A DNA stretch of 64,000 bases. Source: Actinoallomurus liliacearum. Its GTDB lineage: Bacteria; Actinomycetota; Actinomycetes; Streptosporangiales; Streptosporangiaceae. Location of the stretch: assembly GCF_039542035.1 (NCBI RefSeq), contig NZ_BAABHJ010000023.1:62001-126000 (forward strand), read 5' to 3'. Both the position numbers and the translations under genes were made by a program. Shown piece after piece: positions 26,773-35,629 of the stretch. The notes under the pieces are model-generated. The model was not told the DNA's origin and ran no database searches. It saw only the letters and a program-made list of their open reading frames with translations. Within the stretch, counting starts at the first letter, position 1, and each line of letters opens with the position of its first letter.

Positions 26773-28326
26773 GTGTTCGAGACGCTTTCCGACCGGCTGA
26801 CTACGGTCTTCTCCTCGCTGCGCAGCAAGGGCAAGCTGTCCGAGGCCGACATCAACGCGACCGCGCGCGAGATCCGCATCGCCCTGCTCGAGGCCGACGT
26901 CGCGCTGCCCGTCGTCAAGGACTTCATCGCGCAGATCAAAGAGCGGGCCCGCGGCTCGGAGGTCTCGCAGGCGCTGAATCCGGCCCAGCAGGTCGTCAAG
27001 ATCGTCAACGAGGAGCTCGTCAACGTCCTCGGTGGCGAGACGCGCCGCGTGCGGTTCGCCAAGACCCCGCCGACCGTGATCATGCTGGCGGGTCTGCAGG
27101 GCGCCGGTAAGACCACCCTCGCCGGCAAGCTCGCCCGCTGGCTGAAGAGCGAGGGGCACGCGCCGCTGCTCGTCGCCGCCGACCTCCAGCGGCCCAACGC
27201 GGTCCAGCAGCTGCAGGTGCTCGGCGAGCGGGCGGGCACCGCGGTGTACGCACCGGAGCCCGGCAACGGCGTCGGCGACCCGATCGAGGTCGCCCGCCGG
27301 TCGATCGAGCACGCCCGGCACGCCCAGCACGACGTGGTCGTCATCGACACCGCGGGCCGCCTCGGCATCGACGAGGACATGATGCGCCAGGCGGCCGACA
27401 TCCGCGACGCGGTCCGCCCCGACGAGATCCTGTTCGTCGTCGACGCGATGATCGGCCAGGACGCCGTCGTCACCGCGCAGGCGTTCCTCGACGGCGTCGG
27501 CTTCGACGGCGTCGTGCTGACCAAACTCGACGGTGACGCCCGTGGCGGCGCGGCGCTGTCGGTCCGGCACATCACCGGCCGGCCGATCATGTTCGCGTCC
27601 ACCGGCGAGAAGCTCGAGGACTTCGACGTCTTCCACCCGGACCGCATGGCGGGCCGGATCCTCGACATGGGTGACATCCTCACCCTCATCGAGCAGGCCG
27701 AGAAGGCGTTCGACGCCGAGCAGGCCGAGAAGATGACCTCGAAGTTCGCTTCGGGGGAGGACTTCAGCCTCGAGGACTTCCTCGAGCAGATGCAGATGAT
27801 CCGCAAGCTCGGCCCGATCAAGAACCTCCTGGGCATGATGCCGGGCATGGGGCAGATGCGGCAGCAGATCGACCAGATCGACGACCGTGACCTCGACCGG
27901 ATCGGCGGCATCATCAACTCGATGACGCCCGAGGAGCGGCAGAACCCCAAGATCATCAATGGCTCGCGGCGGGCCCGCATCGCGCGCGGCTCCGGCGTGA
28001 GCGTCACCGAGGTCAACAACCTCGTCACCCGGTTCTTCGACGCGCAGAAGATGATGCGTCAGGTGGCCGGCGGCATGGGCATCCCCGGCATGCCGGGCAC
28101 CCGGCGCAAGCAGGTCAAGGCGGCCGCCAAGAAGAACAAGGGCAAGGGCAAGCAGCGCAGCGGCGACCCGCGCAAGCGCGCCCAGGAGGCGGCGGGCAAG
28201 AAGACGCAGCATGCCGACGGCGCGCCCCAGGGCCTCCCGCCCGGCCTTGGGGGAGGGGTGCCGGGTCAGTTGCCGCCCGGGTTCCAGATGCCCGACCTGT
28301 CCAAGCTCCAGGGAAAGAAGAAGTAA
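26773..28326 (+). CDS. ffh: signal recognition particle protein Ffh
   Basis: SRP54 GTPase that binds signal sequences and 4.5S RNA; 517 aa. The N domain (1-95) precedes the G domain with GLQGAGKTTL (~107), DTAGRLGID and TKLDGDARGG. The methionine-rich M domain (~330-450) includes MPGMGQMRQQ and the RNA-binding SRRARIARGSG. A basic Lys-rich tail (MPGTRRKQVKAAAKKNKGKG) and Gly/Pro-rich end extend it beyond most Ffh. GTG start; a TAGGAC box lies 12 nt upstream. Tandem repeats begin directly after the stop. Confidence 0.97.
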   Translation: MFETLSDRLTTVFSSLRSKGKLSEADINATAREIRIALLEADVALPVVKDFIAQIKERARGSEVSQALNPAQQVVKIVNEELVNVLGGETRRVRFAKTPPTVIMLAGLQGAGKTTLAGKLARWLKSEGHAPLLVAADLQRPNAVQQLQVLGERAGTAVYAPEPGNGVGDPIEVARRSIEHARHAQHDVVVIDTAGRLGIDEDMMRQAADIRDAVRPDEILFVVDAMIGQDAVVTAQAFLDGVGFDGVVLTKLDGDARGGAALSVRHITGRPIMFASTGEKLEDFDVFHPDRMAGRILDMGDILTLIEQAEKAFDAEQAEKMTSKFASGEDFSLEDFLEQMQMIRKLGPIKNLLGMMPGMGQMRQQIDQIDDRDLDRIGGIINSMTPEERQNPKIINGSRRARIARGSGVSVTEVNNLVTRFFDAQKMMRQVAGGMGIPGMPGTRRKQVKAAAKKNKGKGKQRSGDPRKRAQEAAGKKTQHADGAPQGLPPGLGGGVPGQLPPGFQMPDLSKLQGKKK

Positions 28327-28494
28327 CACGCCGCGCCGGGCGTACGGCACGCCGCGCCGGGCGTACGGCACGCCGCGCCGGGCGTACGGCACGCCGCGCC
28401 GGGCGTACGGCACGCCGCGCCGGGCGTACGGCACGCCGCGCCGGGCGTACGGCACGCCGCGCTGGGCGTACGGCACGCGAAGCCGGGCACGCGG
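28327..28494. repeat. near-perfect 21-bp tandem repeat array after ffh
   Basis: Six identical copies of CACGCCGCGCCGGGCGTACGG, preceded only by the ffh stop codon, are followed by a seventh with one C-to-T change and an eighth degenerate copy. The perfect identity implies recent expansion or homogenisation. The 21-bp period keeps a reading frame open (T-P-R-R-A-Y-G repeats), but no ribosome site or homologue supports translation. Confidence 0.95.
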
Positions 28495-28515
28495 CCGTAT
28501 TCGGGTGCGCGGCCT

Positions 28516-28540
28516 CGGGCGACGCCGGGCGTGTCGCCCG
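28516..28540 (+). terminator. hairpin downstream of the ffh repeat array
   Basis: CGGGCGAC and GTCGCCCG form an 8-bp perfect stem around a 9-nt loop. It may terminate ffh transcription once the repeats have been copied. The rest of 28541-28727 is very GC-rich with no recognisable gene. Confidence 0.4.
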
Positions 28541-28727
28541 GTCGGAGGGCGGCGGCGGGCCGTCGCCCTCGGGCGGTGTCGGCGATGTGGGCCTGGACGG
28601 GAGCCCGCCCCGTACCGCCGTCTTCCGGGGGTCGGCCGGGCCGCAGGTGCGCGGCGGGCCGGCCGCCGCGGGACGTACGTCTCATCCGGACCACCGGACG
28701 GACCGCACGCCCCGCGCGGACGGATGA

Positions 28728-30329
28728 TCAGTCGCGGCCGAGTTCGCCGTCGACGCGGCGCCAGATGCCCAGCGGGTTCCCGTCGCGAAGCTCGGCGGGC
28801 AGCAGCGCCGCAGGCGCGTCCTGGTAGCCGACCGGACGCAGGAAGCGTTCGATCGCCCGGGTCCCGACCGACGTGGTGGCCGGTGCCGAGGTGGCGGGGA
28901 ACGGCCCGCCGTGCACGACCGCGTGCCCGACCTCGACGCCCGTCGGCCAGCCGTTGAACACCACCCGCCCGGCGATCAGCTCCAGCAGCGGCAGCAGTTC
29001 GGCGGCCTGCCCGTGATCCTCCGGCGTCGCGTGCACGGTCGCGGTGAGCTGGCCCTCGAGAGCCTCGGCGATCCGCAGGAGCTGGGCGTGGTCGCGCACC
29101 CGTACGACGATCGACGCGGCGCCGAAGACCTCGTCCTGGAGCGACCGGTCGGCCAGGAAGGCGTCCCCGTCGGTGACGAACAGCGCGGCGCGCCCGCCGC
29201 AGGCGATCGCCGGGTCGTCGCCGCCGCGCGCCACCTCGGTCACCGCGTCCGTGCCCGCCAGCCGCCGGATCCCGTCGTCGTACGCCTGCCGGATGCCCGC
29301 GTTCAGCATCGGGGCCGCCGCCGTCTCAGCGAGCGCCGCCGACGCCGACTCGACGAACGAGTCCAGCCCGTCGCCCTCGACGGCGAAGACCAAGCCGGGG
29401 CTCGTGCACAGCTGGCCGGCCCCGGTGGTCAGGGAGGCGACGTACGCCGGGCCGAGGTCCTTGGCCTTCTCCTGGAGCGCGCCGGGCAGCAGGAACACCG
29501 GGTTCACGCTGGACATCTCGGCGTACACCGGGATCGGCACGGGACGCGCCGCGGCGGCCGCGACCAGCGCCAGGCCGCCCTGCCGGGAACCGGTGAAGCC
29601 GACGGCCCGGATCCGCGGATCGGTGACCAGCGCCACGCCGAGCTCACGGCCGCCCTGTAGCAGCGAGAATGTGCCCTCCGGCAGGCCGTGCTCGGCCACC
29701 GCGGCCCGGATCGCCCGGCCGACCAGCTCGGAGGTGCCCGGATGCGCCGGGTGCGCCTTGACCACCACCGGGGCGCCCGCGGCCAGCGCCGACGCCGTGT
29801 CGCCACCGGCGACGGAGAAGGCCAGCGGGAAGTTGCTCGCCGCGAACACCGCCACGGGGCCCAGCGGGATCCGCCGTTGCCGCAGGTCCGGCCGGGGCAG
29901 CGGGGTACGGTCGGGAATGGCCGGGTCGACACGGGCGCCGAGCCAGCCACCGTCCCGGACGACCCGCGCGAACAGCCGCAACTGGTTGGTGGTCCGCGCC
30001 AGCTCGCCCGTGACACGGGCCTCCGGGATGCCGGTCTCGGCGGTGACCCGGTCGATCAGCTCCGCGCCGAGCGCGTCGATCCGGTCGGCGACCCCCTCCA
30101 GGAACGCGGCCCGGGTCTCCTGATCGGTGTTCCGGTACGTGCCGAACGCGTCCCAGGCCAGGGCGGCGGCGCGGGCGACGTCGGCCGCTCCGCCGAAACG
30201 GTACGCCGGCTCGAGGCGCTCGCCGGTCCGCGGATCGACGGCGTGGAACTCCTCTCCGGTGCCGGGCACGTCCTGCGCGCCGATCAGCTGATCTCCGGTC
30301 AGAGTGGACGTCGTGTCATGTACGGTCAT
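28728..30329 (-). CDS. aldehyde dehydrogenase, 2-oxoglutarate semialdehyde (KGSADH) type
   Basis: 533 aa NAD(P)+-dependent dehydrogenase. It has the nucleotide fold with AASNFPLAFSVAGGDTASALAAG, the catalytic Glu in VYAEMSSVNP and the catalytic Cys in GAGQLCTSPG. The overall layout (TGDQLIGAQ start, RIPLGPVAVFAASNFP, HGGPFPATS near the end) fits the 2,5-dioxovalerate dehydrogenases that make 2-oxoglutarate from pentose, glucarate or hydroxyproline degradation. ATG at 30329 is preferred from family length; one 14 codons upstream is possible. No catabolic partners are adjacent. Confidence 0.85.
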   Translation of the reverse strand: MTVHDTTSTLTGDQLIGAQDVPGTGEEFHAVDPRTGERLEPAYRFGGAADVARAAALAWDAFGTYRNTDQETRAAFLEGVADRIDALGAELIDRVTAETGIPEARVTGELARTTNQLRLFARVVRDGGWLGARVDPAIPDRTPLPRPDLRQRRIPLGPVAVFAASNFPLAFSVAGGDTASALAAGAPVVVKAHPAHPGTSELVGRAIRAAVAEHGLPEGTFSLLQGGRELGVALVTDPRIRAVGFTGSRQGGLALVAAAAARPVPIPVYAEMSSVNPVFLLPGALQEKAKDLGPAYVASLTTGAGQLCTSPGLVFAVEGDGLDSFVESASAALAETAAAPMLNAGIRQAYDDGIRRLAGTDAVTEVARGGDDPAIACGGRAALFVTDGDAFLADRSLQDEVFGAASIVVRVRDHAQLLRIAEALEGQLTATVHATPEDHGQAAELLPLLELIAGRVVFNGWPTGVEVGHAVVHGGPFPATSAPATTSVGTRAIERFLRPVGYQDAPAALLPAELRDGNPLGIWRRVDGELGRD

Positions 30330-30626
30330 CGGCTCAGCCCACTTTCTTCGCACAACGGTCAGCGATTCCATCGTCGCCTACCCTCACCTCGCGGGCTTCC
30401 ACGGGCGGATCGCACGCCCGTCACCGGTCGATCGCCGGTCGTGACGCGCGGCGCGCTGATCGATTGCCACTTCGCCGCCATCGTCTGGCAGAATGGCAGG
30501 CTGGAAAACCGAACCGGACAGGGCCCTCTCTCACCTGTGCGCGACGGTGTCCTTCCGAGCGGCGGTTCCGGTCCCCACCTGGGACTGATCCGCTCGTCCA
30601 TTTCGAATCTGGAGAACACCACACCC

Positions 30627-31094
30627 GTGGCAGTCAAGATCAAGCTCAAGCGTCTGGGGAAGATCCGGGCTCCGTACTACCGGATCGTCGTCGCCGACTC
30701 CCGCACCAAGCGTGACGGGCGCGCGATCGAGGAGATCGGCAAGTACCACCCGAAGGAGGAGCCCTCGCTCATCGAGGTCGACTCCGAGCGGGTGCAGTAC
30801 TGGCTGGGCGTTGGCGCCCAGCCGACCGAGCCGGTCCTGTCGATCCTGAAGATCACCGGCGACTGGCAGAAGTTCAAGGGCGAGCCGGGCGCGGAGGGCA
30901 CGCTGAAGGTCGCCGAGCCCAGGCCCGACAAGCAGGAGGCCTTCCAGGCCGCCGTCAAGGAGACCCTGGACGACGCCGAGGGCAAGGCGACCACGCCCAA
31001 GTCCAAGAAGAAGACCGAGCCGAAGAAGGCCAAGAGCGAGGTGGAGGAGTCGGCGTCGGCCGAGGAGACCTCCGAAGCCAAGAGCGAGGCCTAA
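30627..31094 (+). CDS. rpsP: 30S ribosomal protein S16 with long C-terminal tail
   Basis: 155 aa. The conserved core (~1-85: VKIKLKRLGKIRAPYYRIVV, then KYHPKEEP) is followed by ~70 extra residues, an acidic/basic Lys-Glu-Ala tail (PKSKKKTEPKKAKSEVEES). Such tails occur in actinobacterial S16 but this one is long. GTG start. First gene of rpsP-khpA-rimM-trmD-rplS; the next start is 1 nt after its stop. Confidence 0.96.
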   Translation: MAVKIKLKRLGKIRAPYYRIVVADSRTKRDGRAIEEIGKYHPKEEPSLIEVDSERVQYWLGVGAQPTEPVLSILKITGDWQKFKGEPGAEGTLKVAEPRPDKQEAFQAAVKETLDDAEGKATTPKSKKKTEPKKAKSEVEESASAEETSEAKSEA

Positions 31095-31095
31095 G

Positions 31096-31338
31096 GTGCT
31101 CGAGGAGGCGCTCGAGCACCTGGTCCGCGGAATCGTGGAGCACCCGGACGACGTCCGGGTGCGCGCCCGCCGGCTTCGCAACGGCCGGGTTCTCGAGGTG
31201 CGCGTGCACCCCGACGACCTCGGCAAGGTCATCGGCCGCAACGGCCGTACGGCCAAGGCTTTGCGTACGGTGATCGGCGCCCTCGCGGGCGGTCGGTACA
31301 TCCGCGTCGACCTTCTCGACCTCAACGAGGCCCGATAG
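31096..31338 (+). CDS. khpA: KH-domain RNA-binding protein KhpA
   Basis: 80 aa, a single KH domain with the RNA-binding loop GRNG (VIGRNGRTAKALR). KhpA forms heterodimers with KhpB and influences cell elongation in Gram-positives. Position between rpsP and rimM is conserved in actinobacteria and firmicutes. GTG start 1 nt after the rpsP stop, so translation is coupled. Confidence 0.93.
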   Translation: MLEEALEHLVRGIVEHPDDVRVRARRLRNGRVLEVRVHPDDLGKVIGRNGRTAKALRTVIGALAGGRYIRVDLLDLNEAR

Positions 31339-31393
31339 TGCTCGCGGTCGGCATTCTCCGCCGGAGCGGTCGGACCGCCCGCGGAGCGGCTTG

Positions 31394-31894
31394 ATGCTGC
31401 TCGCCGTCGGCCGTGTCGGCCGGGCCCATGGGGTCCGCGGCGAGGTGAGCGTCGAGACGAGCACCGATGACCCCGGCGCGCGGTTCGCGCCGGGGTCGTC
31501 ACTCGTCACCGACCCGGCGCGCCTGGGCCCGTTGACCATCGAGTCCGTACGGCCGCACGCCGGCCGCCTCCTCGTGCGGTTCGCCGGAGTGGACGACCGC
31601 ACGGCCGCCGAGACGCTGCGCGGCACCCTCCTGCTGGTCGACTCCTCCGACATCTCGCCCAGCGCGGACCCGGACGAGTTCCACGACCAGGAGCTCATCG
31701 GTCTCGTCGCGGTGACCCTCGACGGCACCGAGGTGGGCGAGGTCGTGGACGTCGAGCACCTCGGCCAGGACCTCCTGGTCGTCCGGCGTCCCGGTGGCGA
31801 CGCGCTCGTGCCGTTCGTACGCGCCCTCGTCCCCGAGGTCGACGTGCCCGGCGGACGGATCGTCATCGACCCCCCGCCCGGCCTGTTCGAATGA
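31394..31894 (+). CDS. rimM: 16S rRNA processing/maturation factor RimM
   Basis: 166 aa. The N-terminal domain starts MLLAVGRVGRAHGVRGEV; the PRC-barrel domain follows (DQELIGLVAVT to DALVPFVRALVPEVD). It binds S19 and helps mature the 30S head. ATG chosen; a TTG one codon earlier is equally in frame. It lies 55 bp after khpA and 85 bp before trmD. Confidence 0.94.
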   Translation: MLLAVGRVGRAHGVRGEVSVETSTDDPGARFAPGSSLVTDPARLGPLTIESVRPHAGRLLVRFAGVDDRTAAETLRGTLLLVDSSDISPSADPDEFHDQELIGLVAVTLDGTEVGEVVDVEHLGQDLLVVRRPGGDALVPFVRALVPEVDVPGGRIVIDPPPGLFE

Positions 31895-31979
31895 CACCCG
31901 CCGCGGACGCCCGCCGCCCGGCGGCGTCCGACGGCCGCCGTGGCGCGCAGACTTGAGACACAGGACCCATGGAGCGCCC

Positions 31980-32753
31980 ATGAGACTCGACATCGTCACC
32001 ATCTTTCCCGAGTACTTCGCGCCGCTCGACGTCTCCCTCCTGGGCAAGGCGCGGCGGCGCGGCGACGTCGACGTCCACGTGCACGATCTTCGAGGCTGGG
32101 CGCACGACCGGCACCGCACCGTCGACGACACGCCGTACGGCGGCGGTCCCGGCATGGTGATGAAGCCGGAGCCGTGGGGCGAGGCGCTGGACGCCGTGGT
32201 GCCGCCGCCATCGAGCGCGCGTCTCGTCGTCCCGACGCCGAGCGGTCGCCCCTTCACCCAGGAACTCGCCGTCGAGTACGCCGCCGAGCCCTGGCTCGTC
32301 TTCGCGTGCGGGCGATACGAGGGCATCGACGCCAGGGTCATCGAGGACGCCCGGGAGCGGATGCCGGTCGACGAGGTCAGCATCGGCGACTACGTCCTGG
32401 CCGGCGGCGAGGTGGCGGTCCTCGTGATCGTCGAGGCCGTCTCCCGGCTGCTGCCCGGCGTACTCGGGAACGCCGACTCGGTGACCGACGACTCCTTCGC
32501 GCCGGGCCGGATGGAGGCCCTGCTCGAAGGGCCCGTCTACACCAAGCCGGCGACCTGGCGCGGGCGCGACGTCCCCGACGTGCTCATGTCCGGAAACCAC
32601 GGCGCGATCGCCCGCTGGCGACGTGATCAGGCGCTGCGGCGCACCGCCGCGAGACGACCCGAACTGATCGGCCGGAACCCGCTCGACGAGGCCGACCGCC
32701 GGGCACTCGCGGAGGCCGGTTTTCCGGTTGACGCCGAACGTATGGCACACTGA
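31980..32753 (+). CDS. trmD: tRNA (guanine-N1)-methyltransferase TrmD
   Basis: 257 aa SPOUT-class enzyme that methylates G37 of tRNAs reading CNN/GGN codons, preventing +1 frameshifts. The substrate motif DTPYGGGPGMVMKPEP lies near residue 50-65. The trefoil-knot SAM site comprises CGRYEGIDARV and SIGDYVLAGGE. The C-terminal tRNA-binding domain includes VLMSGNHGAIARWR. GAGCG-type weak ribosome site before the ATG. Confidence 0.97.
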   Translation: MRLDIVTIFPEYFAPLDVSLLGKARRRGDVDVHVHDLRGWAHDRHRTVDDTPYGGGPGMVMKPEPWGEALDAVVPPPSSARLVVPTPSGRPFTQELAVEYAAEPWLVFACGRYEGIDARVIEDARERMPVDEVSIGDYVLAGGEVAVLVIVEAVSRLLPGVLGNADSVTDDSFAPGRMEALLEGPVYTKPATWRGRDVPDVLMSGNHGAIARWRRDQALRRTAARRPELIGRNPLDEADRRALAEAGFPVDAERMAH

Positions 32754-32859
32754 GACGTCACCCCAGTGTTCGACGCTGGGCGTGTTCAGACTTCCAGAAG
32801 ATCCCATCGCGCGTCGGCGGCCCCTGGCCGCGCGCGTTTCACCACGAGGAACCGCAGTC

Positions 32860-33210
32860 ATGCACACCCTGATCCAGGAGATCGAGAAGGCCGCGATGCG
32901 GTCTGACGTACCGGACTTCCGCCCGGGTGACACGCTCAAGGTTCACGTGCGCGTGACCGAGGGCAACCGGAGCCGCATCCAGGTCTTCCAGGGCGTGGTG
33001 ATCCGGCGTCAGGGCGGCGGCGCTCGTGAGACGTTCACCGTTCGTAAGGTGAGCTACGGCGTCGGCGTCGAGCGGACCTTCCCGCTCAACAGCCCGTCCA
33101 TCGACAAGATCGAGGTCGTCACCCGCGGTGACGTCCGGCGTGCCAAGCTCTACTACCTCCGCGAGCTGCGCGGCAAGGCCGCCCGCATCAAGGAGAAGCG
33201 CGACAACTGA
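32860..33210 (+). CDS. rplS: 50S ribosomal protein L19
   Basis: 116 aa, full length, with IPxFRPGDTLKVHVRV-like and GVVIRRQGGGARETFTVRKVS segments and the YLRELRGKAARIKEKR end. GAGGAA lies 10 nt before the ATG. The 106-bp leader after trmD contains a CCCAG/CTGGG hairpin (32763-32780) and could hold an internal promoter or attenuator; this is unproven. Confidence 0.97.
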   Translation: MHTLIQEIEKAAMRSDVPDFRPGDTLKVHVRVTEGNRSRIQVFQGVVIRRQGGGARETFTVRKVSYGVGVERTFPLNSPSIDKIEVVTRGDVRRAKLYYLRELRGKAARIKEKRDN

Positions 33211-33231
33211 GCGGGCTCCATCCCCGCCTTC

Positions 33232-33263
33232 GGCCCCGGCCCGTCGACCGACGCGCCGGGGCC
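33232..33263 (+). terminator. terminator of the rpsP-rplS operon
   Basis: GGCCCCGGC (33232-33240) pairs perfectly with GCCGGGGCC (33255-33263), followed by TGTCATT. It lies 22 bp after the rplS stop. Confidence 0.7.
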
Positions 33264-33356
33264 TGTCATTGCGGCGACCGAGGATTTCGGCGTACACGGC
33301 AGACGACACGCTGACGTTGGCCTCCGTCAGGCCTCGCGGGCATTAGGCTTCCCCTG

Positions 33357-34391
33357 ATGACTGACGACGAGCAGGGCCTGCGCGAGCCCGCGGCCACCGC
33401 CGGTGACACGCGCCACGACGCATCACAGAACGGCCGGGAGGGCGCGCACTCCGCCGATCGGGAGTCGGGAGACCCGCGATCGGCGGACGAGAAGGCCGAC
33501 GAGCCGGAGGAATCCGCGCCGGCCGGACCGGATGATGCGGACGGCGCCGACGCCGGCAAGGGCTCGCGGAAGAAGAAGCAGGGCTCCTTCTGGAAGGAAC
33601 TGCCGATCCTGATCGGCGTCGCCCTCGCGCTCGCCATGGTCATCAAGGCCTTCGCGGTCCAGGCGTTCTACATCCCGTCGCAGTCGATGGAGAACACCCT
33701 CAAGGTCGGCGACCGGGTCCTGGTCAACAAGATCGTCTACCACACGCGCGACATCAAGCGCGGGGACGTGGTCGTCTTCAACGGCCTGGACTCCTGGGAC
33801 CCGGAGGTCCAGTATTCGAAGCCGAGCAACCCGGTGTCGAAGGTCCTGCACGCGGTCGGCAGCGCCTTCGGCGTCGTCCCCGGCGAGAAGGACTACATCA
33901 AGCGGGTCATCGGCGTTCCCGGCGACCACGTGGCCTGCTGCGACGCTCAGGGACGCGTGACCGTCAACGGCCATCCGCTCGAAGAAACGGGCTATCTCTA
34001 CACCGACCCGGTGACCCACGAGCAGAACAAGCCGTCCGACAGCAAGTTCAAGATCACCGTCCCTGCGGGCCGGCTCTGGGTGATGGGCGACCACCGCGAG
34101 GTGTCCTACGACTCCCGCGGGCACCTGGGTGACCCCGGCGGCGGCACGATCCCCGAGAACCGTGTCGTCGGCCGAGCGTTCGTCGTCGTCTGGCCCGTCA
34201 CCCGCGTCAAGCTCCTGTCGATCCCGAAGACGTTCGGCCAGCCGGGCCTCGCGCTCGCCAACGGCGCACTGCCGGCGATCCCGCTGGCGATGGGGTTCGC
34301 CGGCGCGCTGCCGGTGACGCTGCTGCGCAGGCGTCGCCGCCGTGCCGGTTCGTTCCTCGGTCGCCGACGCCTCCGGCGCGCCACGGAGTGA
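33357..34391 (+). CDS. lepB: signal peptidase I
   Basis: 344 aa membrane serine protease that removes signal peptides. A ~75-residue acidic cytoplasmic extension precedes the transmembrane helix LPILIGVALALAMVIKAFAV. The catalytic Ser is in IPSQSMENTL, the Lys in YIKRVIGVPGD, with GDHREVSYDSR box E. A second C-terminal hydrophobic helix (ALPAIPLAMGFAGALPVTLL) ends in an Arg-rich cluster. No ribosome site precedes the ATG; TAGGCT (33344-33349) ends 7 nt upstream, so it is probably leaderless. Confidence 0.95.
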   Translation: MTDDEQGLREPAATAGDTRHDASQNGREGAHSADRESGDPRSADEKADEPEESAPAGPDDADGADAGKGSRKKKQGSFWKELPILIGVALALAMVIKAFAVQAFYIPSQSMENTLKVGDRVLVNKIVYHTRDIKRGDVVVFNGLDSWDPEVQYSKPSNPVSKVLHAVGSAFGVVPGEKDYIKRVIGVPGDHVACCDAQGRVTVNGHPLEETGYLYTDPVTHEQNKPSDSKFKITVPAGRLWVMGDHREVSYDSRGHLGDPGGGTIPENRVVGRAFVVVWPVTRVKLLSIPKTFGQPGLALANGALPAIPLAMGFAGALPVTLLRRRRRRAGSFLGRRRLRRATE

Positions 34392-34453
34392 CCGGCCACG
34401 CTGATGCTCCCGCAGCGCGCGGTGTTCCGCTTCGGCCGGGCCCCCGTGCGACG

Positions 34454-34466
34454 TACCCTGCCTGAT
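34454..34466 (+). promoter_or_regulatory. -10 box placing the rnhB transcript start at its GTG
   Basis: TACCCT (34454-34459) ends 7 nt before the chosen GTG of rnhB, the spacing seen for leaderless actinobacterial genes. No clear -35 was found. Confidence 0.45.
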
Positions 34467-35228
34467 GTGTACATCGATGTCCGAGCCCACCGTCCTCGTG
34501 GTCTCACCCCCCGACGGGATGTCGGCCTGTACGCCTACGAGCGAGTGGTGGAACGCTGCGGCCTCGGGCCGGTGGCCGGCGTCGACGAGGCCGGTCGCGG
34601 CGCGTGCGCCGGGCCGCTGGTCGTCGCGGCCGTGATCCTCGCGCCGGAGCGCCGCCGCCGCATCGAGGGGCTCGCGGATTCGAAACTGCTCACCGCCGCG
34701 CGCCGGGAGCGCCTGTACGAGGAGATCACGACCACGGCCATGGCGTGGCACGCCCTCATCGTGCCGCGCGAGGAGATCGACCGGGTGGGTGTGCACCGCT
34801 GCAACATCGCGGGAATGCGGCGGGCGCTCGCGGCGCTGAGCGTGGAGCCCGGTTACGTCCTGACGGACGGATTCCGGGTGCCGGGCATCTGCGCCCCCGG
34901 GCTTCCGGTGCCGAAGGGCGATCGAGTGGCGGCCTGCGTCGCCGCGGCGTCGATCGTGGCGAAGGTGACCCGAGACCGGATCATGATGGAGTTGCACGAG
35001 CGTTATCCGATGTACGGTTTCGGCGTTCACAAGGGGTACGTCACTCGTGCGCACGCCGCTGCGTTGGAGGAGCATGGACCTTGTCCTGAACATCGGCTCT
35101 CCTTCGTCAATGTGGCCCGGGCGGTCGCGGCGGAGGCGGGACCGGAAATCGATGCCTCAGACGCTGGGGAGATCGATTGGGAGGCGTCACACTATGAGGA
35201 CACCGCCGACCAGGCGGACGTCGCCTGA
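34467..35228 (+). CDS. rnhB: ribonuclease HII
   Basis: 253 aa endonuclease that cuts the RNA strand of RNA-DNA hybrids and single ribonucleotides in DNA. The acidic site is built from GVDEAGRGACAGPLV (Asp-Glu), YVLTDGFRV and the conserved Asp/Lys-containing GDRVAACVAAASIVAKVTRD, ending in the HKGYVTRAH basic motif. GTG start chosen from the -10 position; a start 21 codons earlier is possible but lacks family similarity. A 40-residue acidic tail follows the domain. DUF2469 gene is 27 bp downstream. Confidence 0.94.
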   Translation: MYIDVRAHRPRGLTPRRDVGLYAYERVVERCGLGPVAGVDEAGRGACAGPLVVAAVILAPERRRRIEGLADSKLLTAARRERLYEEITTTAMAWHALIVPREEIDRVGVHRCNIAGMRRALAALSVEPGYVLTDGFRVPGICAPGLPVPKGDRVAACVAAASIVAKVTRDRIMMELHERYPMYGFGVHKGYVTRAHAAALEEHGPCPEHRLSFVNVARAVAAEAGPEIDASDAGEIDWEASHYEDTADQADVA

Positions 35229-35255
35229 GCCGCGGTTCGGGGAGGGAACGCGAGT

Positions 35256-35567
35256 ATGAGCGCAGAAGACCTCGAGAAGTACGAGACCGAGATGGAGCTC
35301 CAGCTCTACCGCGAATACCGCGATGTGGTCGGCCTCTTCACGTATGTCGTCGAGACCGAGCGGCGGTTCTATCTCACCAACACCGTCGATCTGCAGGTGC
35401 GCAGCACCGACAACGGCGAGACCTTCTTCGAAGTGACGATGCAGGACGCGTGGGTTTGGGACATGTACCGCCCGGCGCGCTTCGTGAAGAATGTTCGGGT
35501 TGTGACCTTCAAAGACGTGAACATCGAGGAACTGGCCAAGAGCGATCTGGAGCTGCCCAACAGCTGA
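35256..35567 (+). CDS. DUF2469 family protein
   Basis: 103 aa, starting MSAEDLEKYETEMELQLYRE. It is a small acidic actinobacteria-specific protein found next to rnhB in nearly all of them; function unknown. A conserved aromatic core is visible (YVVETERRFYLTN, QDAWVWDMYRPARF). GGGAGGGAA precedes the ATG. Co-transcribed with rnhB, and followed by a strong hairpin. Confidence 0.93.
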   Translation: MSAEDLEKYETEMELQLYREYRDVVGLFTYVVETERRFYLTNTVDLQVRSTDNGETFFEVTMQDAWVWDMYRPARFVKNVRVVTFKDVNIEELAKSDLELPNS

Positions 35568-35575
35568 CGCGGCTC

Positions 35576-35612
35576 CGTGGGCGGGCGGCACCCGAGGGTC
35601 CGCCCGCCCACG
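35576..35612 (+). terminator. terminator after the DUF2469 gene
   Basis: A 13-bp perfect stem (CGTGGGCGGGCGG / CCGCCCGCCCACG) encloses an 11-nt loop, 8 bp after the stop codon. Confidence 0.75.
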
Positions 35613-35629
35613 TGTGATCACCCATCTCG

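Noticed and set aside
28327..28494. CRISPR array
   Set aside because: Units are contiguous with no spacers, and no cas genes are present.
28211..28957. Frame reading T-P-R-R-A-Y-G repeats through the ffh array
   Set aside because: Open only because the repeat period is 21 bp; no ribosome site and it overlaps ffh and the aldehyde dehydrogenase.
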